Source of the DNA: Vibrio sp. RE88 | GTDB taxonomy: Bacteria; Pseudomonadota; Gammaproteobacteria; Enterobacterales; Vibrionaceae | DNA: 64,000 nucleotides | Assembly: GCF_013113835.1 (NCBI RefSeq) | Contig: NZ_VTYQ01000014.1 | Span: 23,434 to 87,433, forward strand | Direction of reading: 5' to 3' | In this document: piece after piece, positions 1 to 7,938 of the stretch | Layout of the letters: each line of letters starts with the position of its first letter | How positions within the stretch are numbered: position 1 is the stretch's first letter | Made by a program: the position numbers and the translations under genes | The notes under the pieces: generated by a model | Databases searched by the model: none | What the model was told of the DNA's origin: nothing | What the model saw: only the letters and a program-made list of their open reading frames with translations

Positions 1-3000
1 ATGCTGATTCAGCATGGCTAATTGTTGGACGACTTGACCAGCTCTGTCTTCAGAGTCTCCCATGAGTTGCTGACGTTGATAGCTCTGTTTGATCTCTTGC
101 CATCTGTCCATCTGCTCTGGAGTCATATTGCCTCTCAGTTCAGCCAGTTTCAGTAAGTTCTCTTCAGTGCCATTAGCAAGGGTCTGAGCTTCCCCCTGAT
201 AATGGTCTTGCAGTAAGGTATTTAACTCATCATCAGTCATCACCGACGAGATTTTCTCAACCAGTTTATTCATGTTTCGGTATGATCCCTGCAACTTAAA
301 CGCAGGTTCCACACGATACTGATCCGCTGTTGCAGCTGACTGGATATACTGTTGATTCACTTTCAGAACCGTTTGCTGAACCTGCGTTAGCTTTTGAATC
401 GTCGAAACAATTTCATTGGCTTCAGTTGCTGAATAAGAATGGCTCATTTCACTCAAAGCGATGCTCTCGCCCTGTGCCATACGGACAAAGCGATACAAGT
501 CATTCAGATCACGCGTCGCCAGCGGTGCTAGCACAGAATTAGATGTCAGCGAGTTTTCAATAAAGCTCAGCTCAAACGCCTGCTTTTGATCGGATAACAT
601 GTCACCGAGGTTGTAGATGTCTGCTCGGTTGGCCAACATATCTGGGATACGGAACGCTTCACCGGTTTCGGTATATGGGTTGCCCGCCATCACCACAGCA
701 AACTTCTTCCCTCTCATATCGTATGTTTTGGTTTTACCTTGCCAGGTACCCTCAATTCGACGAGTGCCGTCACACAAAGAAATGAATTTTTGCAGCAACT
801 CGGGATGGGTATGTTGGATATCATCTAGGTACAGAAGGACGTTGTTACCCATCTCAAACGCCAGATTAATTTTCTCTATCTCCCGAGCCGCGTTCTGATC
901 CGGTGCATCTGCAGGGTCCAAAGAAGTCGCCTGATGACCAATCGAAGGACCATTGATCTTCATAAACACTAAGCCCAACTTATGCGCAACGTATTCAATT
1001 AGCGTTGTTTTACCGTAGCCGGGAGGTGAAATCAGCAACAACATCCCCATTAAGTCAGTGCGCTTGCTATCCCCAACCGTCCCCATCTGCTTAGCAAAGT
1101 TATCACCGATCAATGGCAAATAACTCTCACTGATCAGTTTATTGCGGACAAATGAAGTAAGTGGGCGAGGTTTAAACTCTTCTAAGCGGAACTGCTCTTT
1201 AGCCTCAGAGAGTAGCTCTGTTCTGTGCTCCAAATAGGATTCATATTGAGGCACCAGCTGACTTCGGTGTGATTCGCCGCGCTGGATAAAATCATCCAGT
1301 ACCACAACCAACTCACCGTTACTGAGACGATCATGTTCCCCGAGCAATCCATTGATGGTGCACTGCAAAGAAAAATCGATACTCTCTAGCGCAAGCGCTG
1401 ATTGGGTGTTGCACAACGCAATCGCAGCGCTTTCGACCACAAATGCCTGGCCGTACTCTTTCTGAGTAGTGTATGCCTTCAACCACTGCTGGTGATCGTT
1501 AAGTTGCTCACTGAATGACTGCGCGGAAGGTGACCAACCTAAGCTTCGGCGGAACTGAAGATAATCTTCGCTTAAGGCAAGCGCATCTTGGCTGACCTGA
1601 ATCGCGCCCTCTTTTTGTGCCAACAGGTGGATCAAGTAACGGGCACTGTCATCGGCCTCTTGGCCTGAAAAGTCTGACGCTAACTGCTGCTGTAAGTTGT
1701 TAAAGGCATCAGAAGCATTCAGGTGTTCACGCAATAATTGAGCGTTAACCGCTTTGAGTCTCATCTCATGCACAGAGCTTTCATCGTGCTCCAGCAACCA
1801 GAGTAAAGCATTTGCTCTCGCAGTCTGGCTAAAACGTAGCAAGCCTGCTTTTTGATACATAGGTAACAGCTGCGATAAGATTTTTACCGCGTCGCTGTCG
1901 TGAATCCCTTTGACATACCCTTCACGATATCGAGGCGCCGCAAAACGCTGGACTAATTCGGCCAAACGATTCTCAGCCAATGCCTGATACAAGGTATTTA
2001 AACTTAAATCCGCTTCATTTTGCTCAGCCGAATAAACCATCAGATAAGCCAAATACTCTGCGCGGTAAACAATGTCACTTTCTGATGCAACTTCCAGTCG
2101 TGCCACACCTTGCAACTGCAAGAACTCTTCATTCTCAATCGGTTGATAAAAATCCGTACCCGAAATGTGTGTGCAAAGCTCACCTTGTTGTTCGATCAGA
2201 CTTAAGTCCAACGTCTGTTGATTCACACTAAAGCGGTGTTTACCTAAGCGCAGAACTTTACCACCTTGCTCAAAAATATCCTGATTGTCGCGCAGTGATC
2301 GCAGTGACTGATCTTGCAGGGATTTAAGTTTGGCATCCAAGCTGTCCGCTTTAACACTATCTCCCAGCTGGCGAATCGATTCAGACAATTGGTGCAATTT
2401 GAGCACCATAGCGTCGGTGGCAAAATAGCTGTTTAACCCTGCCACATCTTCAAACTTAGCCACGCGTTTATCGATGCTGTTCATCGTCACCGTCGCAGCC
2501 TGTAACAAGTTCTGTACTCTGCGTTGCTGCGCCGCGATCAACTGCTGCTTGTGGTTATCCAACGTCGATTGAATTTCATCTCTTTTGGCATAAATCTCAG
2601 CGAGAAATTGGTCAAAATCGGCAAAACGAGACTCCAGCTTATCAAGTTGGCTAATCAATTTAGCGAGCTGAGCGTCACAATCATCCGGTGATGTTGCTTG
2701 TTCCATCGCGCTACTCACAGACTGGCCAAGCAATTTAAACTGGGCACTGAACTCCGCTTGCGCTTCCTCGCTCTGTAGGCCTTTACTTCGGCTACGCAGC
2801 TTAGCGGAAACACTGTTGAGCAGCGAAGAGATCTCCGTGGTGAGATCTAGGATCCGTGTCGCCTGAGTTGGATCATCGGTTTCAATGTCCGTGACTTCTT
2901 CGGTGACCAATTGCAGATCACTTCTTAACCCATCTAATTGCTGCTGAAGCTTGGCCATGTGAGACGTCTTTTCTGTCTGCTCTAACTCTGCTTCAATTTG

Positions 3001-4827
3001 TTTAATGTGCTTTTTGAATGGCTGGTAGGCTTTTTCATCCTGCAGCAATGTCAGTAGCTGCTGGTTCAGTGATTCACGTTGCTGCTGAAGTGTCGTCAAC
3101 ATGCCATCAACACTCACCACATCAACGTAATGCTGCTGACGCAGAGCCATTGTCGCGCCCACCTGGCTTTTTACTTCAGCCAACAAACCTAGCAGCACAT
3201 TCGCTTGTTCTTTAGGCGCAAGCTTTATCTTGCCAACCAGGTCGGTAATCACCACTTTCTGCTGCTCTAGGCTTTGAGAGGCGTGACTTTGCAATTGCTG
3301 AACTTTGGCAAACTCATCAATGATTTTATCTGCGGTCGCCATCAGTTCGTTAATGGCGGTTCCGATACCCAGCGCATAGTCGTGACTCAACCAATGGTAA
3401 TGATCGAGCGTGCCTTGGCACTGCTTGAGCAACATCTCATAGGCCGCTTGTGTCACATCTTCTGTTTGCGCTAACTGGCACACCGAGAGAACGGATGACA
3501 GAGCGCGCACCAGTTCCGCATTACCCAGATTAAACAGTGGACTACTGCCATCGGTTTGGGCGTGAATATTGGCGTAATGCTCCGTAGTTGAGAATGGGGT
3601 ATCCCACACTCGCAAAGGGTGAATAGTGGAAGCTTCCGCATTTTCAGACAGTTGGAATACCAGCAGCCGCCCATCAGGATATAGGCTAAAACCGTGGCTT
3701 TCCAATGGCGCGGCAAACTGTTTCTCTATCATGTTGTAGGTGAAGGCAACATAGTAGCCTTGCAACATATTAAAGAAGAAATACAGGATATCTTCGCCAT
3801 TTGGCGACACGACTTTCTGGAAAAACTGCAAATGCTGCCAAGGCATATCGAATTGTTTATGCTCACCATTCGCTAGCACGTAGCCGTTTGAATATAAAAT
3901 ACCATGCTCTTCCGGCAAGGCTTTCGCGCTGGCGCTCAGCGCATCCGTTCGGACCACGGATTGAGTGAGAGGGTTATAAACAAAATAGCGATCATTGCGC
4001 TCACGATTAGGGCGAATCTTCAATGCGATCAACTCACCGATAAACGCATAATGAATGTGTGCATCCGCCACACTTTGGTGATGATCTTCCACTTCCTCGC
4101 GGTAAATGCCTTTGCCATCATCGGTATTGTCTTCGATCTTAATCGTTAGATCGCCGCCAATACATTCAACAAACAACTTGTCAGCAATAGAAACATGAGG
4201 GTGGTTGCCCATAACGTGATCATCACGTGTTGTGGCGATCCAATCGAAATCGTGTTGAACAGTCTCAGTGAGAGATGCATGCCCCGCAGAGTCCAAATAC
4301 TCAATGGAGTTGGCATTGATCTGAAAGCGAAACACTTTGCGATCTTCTACCCGCATACCAATTTGAAACGCTATATAAAGAGTGCTTTCCTGGCGTGAAA
4401 TCTGAGACAAACGGGCATCACGGTAATAAGTAAATAGCTCAGTGAATTCGTGTTGGAAGCGAGCGTCTTGGAGAAAACTGTTGTCTAGCGAGGTGGGCTC
4501 AACACGAAAAGTCCCCTCATTTTCATGCAATTGATAGAGGCCAAACACGTCCTGCAACGCAGGAACGGCCTTCATTCCAACGTGCACTTGATAACCAAAC
4601 AGCAGTTGCTGATTGACCTGGGCCATGTCGATGGGGATACAACGTGCGTCCGTTTGAACATTCGTCTTACCGACCAGTTTGAGTTCCTGACCGCCGAAGA
4701 CTTGTTGACGCTGCTGATTAAAAGAGTGTGTGAGCGATTTTAATTGTTGGCCTTGTTGAGACAAACGAGATTTTAGTACCTCGTATGCGCCACCTTCACT
4801 CACAGCTTTCTGAGTCGAATCTGACAT
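1..4827 (-). CDS. Giant AAA+ ATPase of the DUF3686 'DNA repair ATPase' type, 3' end cut by the window edge
   Basis: An uninterrupted minus frame runs from an ATG at 4825-4827 to the left edge, giving at least 1609 residues. The N-terminal ~600 residues resemble the beta-rich DUF3686 region. The middle (about 600-1000) is Q/E/L-rich and probably coiled coil. A C-terminal AAA module is clear: Walker A ISPPGYGKTT with its Lys near residue 1273, Walker B VLLYLDDI near 1329-1336, and a sensor-like AGNPYTETGEAF. The sequence AGG a few bases before the ATG is a reasonable ribosome site. It lies 59 bases after yqiK on the same strand and is probably co-expressed with yqiJK. The name 'DNA repair ATPase' is a family label; I see no nuclease or helicase motif, and the real role is unknown. 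The family is fairly sure, the function is not. Confidence 0.8.
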   Translation of the reverse strand, partial: MSDSTQKAVSEGGAYEVLKSRLSQQGQQLKSLTHSFNQQRQQVFGGQELKLVGKTNVQTDARCIPIDMAQVNQQLLFGYQVHVGMKAVPALQDVFGLYQLHENEGTFRVEPTSLDNSFLQDARFQHEFTELFTYYRDARLSQISRQESTLYIAFQIGMRVEDRKVFRFQINANSIEYLDSAGHASLTETVQHDFDWIATTRDDHVMGNHPHVSIADKLFVECIGGDLTIKIEDNTDDGKGIYREEVEDHHQSVADAHIHYAFIGELIALKIRPNRERNDRYFVYNPLTQSVVRTDALSASAKALPEEHGILYSNGYVLANGEHKQFDMPWQHLQFFQKVVSPNGEDILYFFFNMLQGYYVAFTYNMIEKQFAAPLESHGFSLYPDGRLLVFQLSENAEASTIHPLRVWDTPFSTTEHYANIHAQTDGSSPLFNLGNAELVRALSSVLSVCQLAQTEDVTQAAYEMLLKQCQGTLDHYHWLSHDYALGIGTAINELMATADKIIDEFAKVQQLQSHASQSLEQQKVVITDLVGKIKLAPKEQANVLLGLLAEVKSQVGATMALRQQHYVDVVSVDGMLTTLQQQRESLNQQLLTLLQDEKAYQPFKKHIKQIEAELEQTEKTSHMAKLQQQLDGLRSDLQLVTEEVTDIETDDPTQATRILDLTTEISSLLNSVSAKLRSRSKGLQSEEAQAEFSAQFKLLGQSVSSAMEQATSPDDCDAQLAKLISQLDKLESRFADFDQFLAEIYAKRDEIQSTLDNHKQQLIAAQQRRVQNLLQAATVTMNSIDKRVAKFEDVAGLNSYFATDAMVLKLHQLSESIRQLGDSVKADSLDAKLKSLQDQSLRSLRDNQDIFEQGGKVLRLGKHRFSVNQQTLDLSLIEQQGELCTHISGTDFYQPIENEEFLQLQGVARLEVASESDIVYRAEYLAYLMVYSAEQNEADLSLNTLYQALAENRLAELVQRFAAPRYREGYVKGIHDSDAVKILSQLLPMYQKAGLLRFSQTARANALLWLLEHDESSVHEMRLKAVNAQLLREHLNASDAFNNLQQQLASDFSGQEADDSARYLIHLLAQKEGAIQVSQDALALSEDYLQFRRSLGWSPSAQSFSEQLNDHQQWLKAYTTQKEYGQAFVVESAAIALCNTQSALALESIDFSLQCTINGLLGEHDRLSNGELVVVLDDFIQRGESHRSQLVPQYESYLEHRTELLSEAKEQFRLEEFKPRPLTSFVRNKLISESYLPLIGDNFAKQMGTVGDSKRTDLMGMLLLISPPGYGKTTLIEYVAHKLGLVFMKINGPSIGHQATSLDPADAPDQNAAREIEKINLAFEMGNNVLLYLDDIQHTHPELLQKFISLCDGTRRIEGTWQGKTKTYDMRGKKFAVVMAGNPYTETGEAFRIPDMLANRADIYNLGDMLSDQKQAFELSFIENSLTSNSVLAPLATRDLNDLYRFVRMAQGESIALSEMSHSYSATEANEIVSTIQKLTQVQQTVLKVNQQYIQSAATADQYRVEPAFKLQGSYRNMNKLVEKISSVMTDDELNTLLQDHYQGEAQTLANGTEENLLKLAELRGNMTPEQMDRWQEIKQSYQRQQLMGDSEDRAGQVVQQLAMLNQH

Positions 4828-4841
4828 AGTAATACCTGTTT

Positions 4842-4865
4842 ATCCCGCTTCTTCTGAAGCGGGAT
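4842..4865 (-). other. Stem-loop between yqiK and the giant ATPase gene
   Basis: A perfect 10-bp inverted repeat (ATCCCGCTTC / GAAGCGGGAT) closes a 4-base loop in the 59-base gap between the two genes. In the direction of transcription it is followed by an A-rich stretch rather than a T-run, so it does not look like a standard intrinsic terminator. It may stabilise the upstream message or dampen read-through into the ATPase gene. Confidence 0.6.
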
Positions 4866-4886
4866 TCTGTGAGAGAGTCTGTAACG

Positions 4887-6974
4887 CTACGCTTTGTTTT
4901 CTGGTGAGACGTCCAGCGAATTTTGAATTTTCTTCATTAACTCAGCGGCGCCACCATGCGAATTCAACAAGCTAGCCAAAGCAACGTTACTTAGGTCACT
5001 GCTCTTTAGATTGGTATTTTCAAGGACGTCTTTGATGTCCTGAGGCAGGCTGCGATTGCCTTCCATGTAGTCAGAAACCAGCGGGTTAAGCACTTTTGAC
5101 TCTTCAAATTTGCTGTCCATAGCGGCAGCATCCATGATGGTACGGCGAATCTGCTCCACCCCTTCACCACCAAAGAGTTTGATGTCTGCGTCTGACAGTG
5201 CCTGAGCGATGGCCTTGGCATTTTCACCAACCACAGATTTCTGCGCGTCAATGCGTGCCATCTCAAGATCTTTCTCTTGTTGCAACTGCATAACCCACTT
5301 GTCGTGCTCACGTGTATGCTCATCGTACTGCTGAGCCGCTTCAAAGCGTGCAGATTGTGCTTCCGCCTCAGCAAGACCTTTGGCACGCATTGCCTGAGCT
5401 TCCGCTTCACCGGCACTTTGTAGAGTAAACGCCTCCGCTTCACCCGTTTCACGAATGGCCTGCGCTCGTTCGCGATCGACTTCAACCTGAGCCAACCCAG
5501 TCGCGCTAATAAGTTCTTTCTCAGCTTGAGCCATTCGCTCTTTCGCAGCGGCTTCTTTGTCTTTAGCAATGAAACCAGCTTCCGCACGTTTCACAGCAAC
5601 GATCTGATCCGCTTCCGCTTCACGCGACTTCACAGCCAGCTCATTTTCCGCTTCGCGGGTTTTCACTTTCAGCTCAGCTTCGTTTTCAATCAACAGGCGT
5701 TCAGCGCGCTCTTTAGCGGCATCTTTTTCTGCACGAGCGGCAACGAGGAGCTCTAATTGCGCCGCTTCTGCTGCTGCTTCAGCTTCCACCATGGTCACGC
5801 GCTTCTTACGGTTAACCTGTTCATTCACTCGTAAGTTCTCTGTTTCTTCTTCTTCACGAGCAATCTTACGTTCGATTTCTACGCGCTGAGAACGAGTTTC
5901 CGCGACCGATTTCAGAGACTCCTCAACGGTGGTTTCTTTCTGCATTTCTTTTTCAACAACTTCAGTTGCAGTCCGAACTTTTTCAGTTTCCACTGAGCGA
6001 GTGAGTTCTTCTTCTTGAATCGCGACCTGACGCTGGTTAGCTATTCGCGTCATTTCCACTTCCATCTGCACACTTTCGCGTTTTTTCGCGACTTCTTCTT
6101 CGGTTTCCAACTTCGCGAGTTCAGTAATGCGTTGGTATTCCTCTTTCTTCTCTGCAGACAGGGCTTCTTCTTGTGCTTTGATGATGTCAACTTCACGCTG
6201 AGTGCGTGCTACACTTTCCTGCTCTTGCTTATCAAGCTGAAGGCGATTGGCTTCCGCCTCAACATTTTTCTTTTTGATCGTCGTACGCTCATCCTGACGA
6301 ATAGCGTTGGTTTCTGTGTTTTTTTGTGCCGTAATCGCCGAGATTTTGCGAATACCTTCTACATCAAGAATGTTGTTCGGGTTATGGGCATCGAGCGCAG
6401 TTTGGTCAATCTTGTCGATAACAACGTCGTAGATCTTAAAACCGTCCATCTCACTGCCAATTACTTGAACAACAGCATCACGGAATGCGCGGCGGTTGGT
6501 CAGCAATTCTTCAAATTCAAACTGCTTCACTGCCGTTTTGAGAGCTTCAGAGAATTTCGGCTGGAAGTGCTCTTTCAGACGCTCTAAGTTTGACGCCTCA
6601 TGAGCGGTAAATAGCTTTGCAACACGAACTATGTCTTCTTCTTCGTGGTTTACACCGATGTAGAAATCGACTTTGAGATCCGCTCGAATGTTGTCGCGAC
6701 AGTGCAACCCTTCGTACTCTTCCCCTTCCTGATCTTTGCGACCGCTACGAGTAACCGAGATCTTCTTACGAGTGATGTCCATGTATTCAAACTGGTTGAT
6801 CACAGGCCAGACAAATGTCCCCGTCAATGACGCGCGAGTACGTTCTAAGCCATTGACAATCAAGGCATCCCCTTCTCCTCTAACCTTCTTGTATCGTGAA
6901 GTAAGAAAGATCAAAATCAGCAGTGCAACACCAACACCCACTGCTATAAAAATCACACTTGGGGAAATTTCCAT
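4887..6974 (-). CDS. yqiK: Flotillin-family membrane protein YqiK
   Basis: This 695-residue protein has one N-terminal membrane segment (about residues 5-25), an SPFH/PHB domain to about residue 220, then a very long Glu/Ala-rich coiled coil with repeated EAEA-type heptads, and ends in a flotillin-like C-terminal region. Flotillins assemble on the cytoplasmic membrane and scaffold protein complexes in microdomains. AGGAG lies at good distance before the ATG. It follows yqiJ by 28 bases, the usual partner in E. coli, and precedes the giant ATPase gene. The biased codon use of the coiled coil creates long shadow frames on both strands. The exact role is unknown; the family assignment is firm. 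Confidence 0.9.
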   Translation of the reverse strand: MEISPSVIFIAVGVGVALLILIFLTSRYKKVRGEGDALIVNGLERTRASLTGTFVWPVINQFEYMDITRKKISVTRSGRKDQEGEEYEGLHCRDNIRADLKVDFYIGVNHEEEDIVRVAKLFTAHEASNLERLKEHFQPKFSEALKTAVKQFEFEELLTNRRAFRDAVVQVIGSEMDGFKIYDVVIDKIDQTALDAHNPNNILDVEGIRKISAITAQKNTETNAIRQDERTTIKKKNVEAEANRLQLDKQEQESVARTQREVDIIKAQEEALSAEKKEEYQRITELAKLETEEEVAKKRESVQMEVEMTRIANQRQVAIQEEELTRSVETEKVRTATEVVEKEMQKETTVEESLKSVAETRSQRVEIERKIAREEEETENLRVNEQVNRKKRVTMVEAEAAAEAAQLELLVAARAEKDAAKERAERLLIENEAELKVKTREAENELAVKSREAEADQIVAVKRAEAGFIAKDKEAAAKERMAQAEKELISATGLAQVEVDRERAQAIRETGEAEAFTLQSAGEAEAQAMRAKGLAEAEAQSARFEAAQQYDEHTREHDKWVMQLQQEKDLEMARIDAQKSVVGENAKAIAQALSDADIKLFGGEGVEQIRRTIMDAAAMDSKFEESKVLNPLVSDYMEGNRSLPQDIKDVLENTNLKSSDLSNVALASLLNSHGGAAELMKKIQNSLDVSPENKA

Positions 6975-7002
6975 TAACCAACTCCTGTTGTAAAATTTTT
7001 GA

Positions 7003-7617
7003 TTATTTTTTTGCTATTACGTAGCGACGAGATTCGGCCTCTCTGGCCACAATGATCACCTCATCACCGTATTCAATATCAATATCTTGCTCGGTCACTG
7101 CATCGAGTAAGTATTCGTTGCCATTCTGTACAACCATGACTTCGCCAATCTCAGAAGTGACTTTGCTGCTATGCACCCTTGCAGCCAAGCCCACATACTC
7201 AACCTGAGCAAAGGCTTTTTTCTTATCAAACAGCGGACTTAAGGGGTTCAAGAGCCAAGCTGCAATCATTAAAGCGAAATACGCAGTGAAAGGGACAGAG
7301 ATGAGATTTGCTGCAATGAGAAGCCCGTCGTTCCACCAGCTTTGGGTCCATTGTGAGGTGTAAAAAGACAAAACCGTCGCAACAAAAAAACTACTACACA
7401 GCGCCACCATAAGCGGCACTTTGGACAGCACTGGTGGTAACAAAAGCCCTGAGCCAGGAAGGTTATCGAAATCAAACAGATCAAGCTCTGCCGTGGCACT
7501 TTCAACAACGTTGAACACCAGATCAATCAACATCACCACTAAAAACAGCAAAAAGGGCACAAAAAAGATACTGGTGGGAAAAGCCATCAGCTCAGATAGG
7601 AAGTCATTCAAAGTCAT
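7003..7617 (-). CDS. yqiJ: YqiJ-like inner-membrane protein with C-terminal OB fold (NfeD-related)
   Basis: The 204-residue protein has three to four hydrophobic segments in its first ~130 residues. A soluble C-terminal beta domain (about 140-204) follows, with the pattern expected of a NfeD/YqiJ OB fold (GEVMVVQNGNEYLLDAV...GDEVIIVAR). NfeD-type proteins are the standard partners of flotillins, and yqiK follows directly. It is the first gene of the minus-strand string, so the promoter should lie in 7618-7938, although the Shine-Dalgarno sequence is weak. Function is inferred only from pairing with flotillin: membrane-domain organisation or fluidity. Confidence 0.85.
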   Translation of the reverse strand: MTLNDFLSELMAFPTSIFFVPFLLFLVVMLIDLVFNVVESATAELDLFDFDNLPGSGLLLPPVLSKVPLMVALCSSFFVATVLSFYTSQWTQSWWNDGLLIAANLISVPFTAYFALMIAAWLLNPLSPLFDKKKAFAQVEYVGLAARVHSSKVTSEIGEVMVVQNGNEYLLDAVTEQDIDIEYGDEVIIVAREAESRRYVIAKK

Positions 7618-7938
7618 AGACGTTACTTAGTTTTCAAAGCATCAGGTCGATGCAGAATTTATTTATATAAATACTTATAAATAATTTAGAGACACATTCA
7701 GAATACTTAACCAACAGAGTGAATAAAAACTATTTGCATCATTATATGACTAACTTCATAAAAACCATTTAAATCATAAACTTTTCATACAATCACTTTT
7801 CACTGTTCGCTTCAGCTAAGCCAATTTGAAGAAGCGACTCACTGCTAACACTTACTCTATAAAATGAGCGAATCTCTTTCCGCTGGCAGAGGATTCACGT
7901 ATCCTAAGCCGCAATAAAATCAGACGAAGAAGTTACCC
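7618..7938. other. Divergent intergenic region between yqiJ and mutS
   Basis: These 321 bases hold no gene I can support. The part nearest yqiJ (about 7650-7790) is very AT-rich, with TTTATATAAAT-like tracts. A TATAAA at 7858-7863 could be a mutS -10 box, but no good -35 box lies in front of it. Both divergent promoters are expected here; I cannot place them firmly. Confidence 0.4.

Noticed and set aside
6015..6587. 190-codon plus-strand frame opposite yqiK, and a 193-codon minus frame at 5006-5587
   Set aside because: Both are shadows created by the Glu/Ala/Lys-rich coiled-coil codons of yqiK; they show no domain, start signal or family match.
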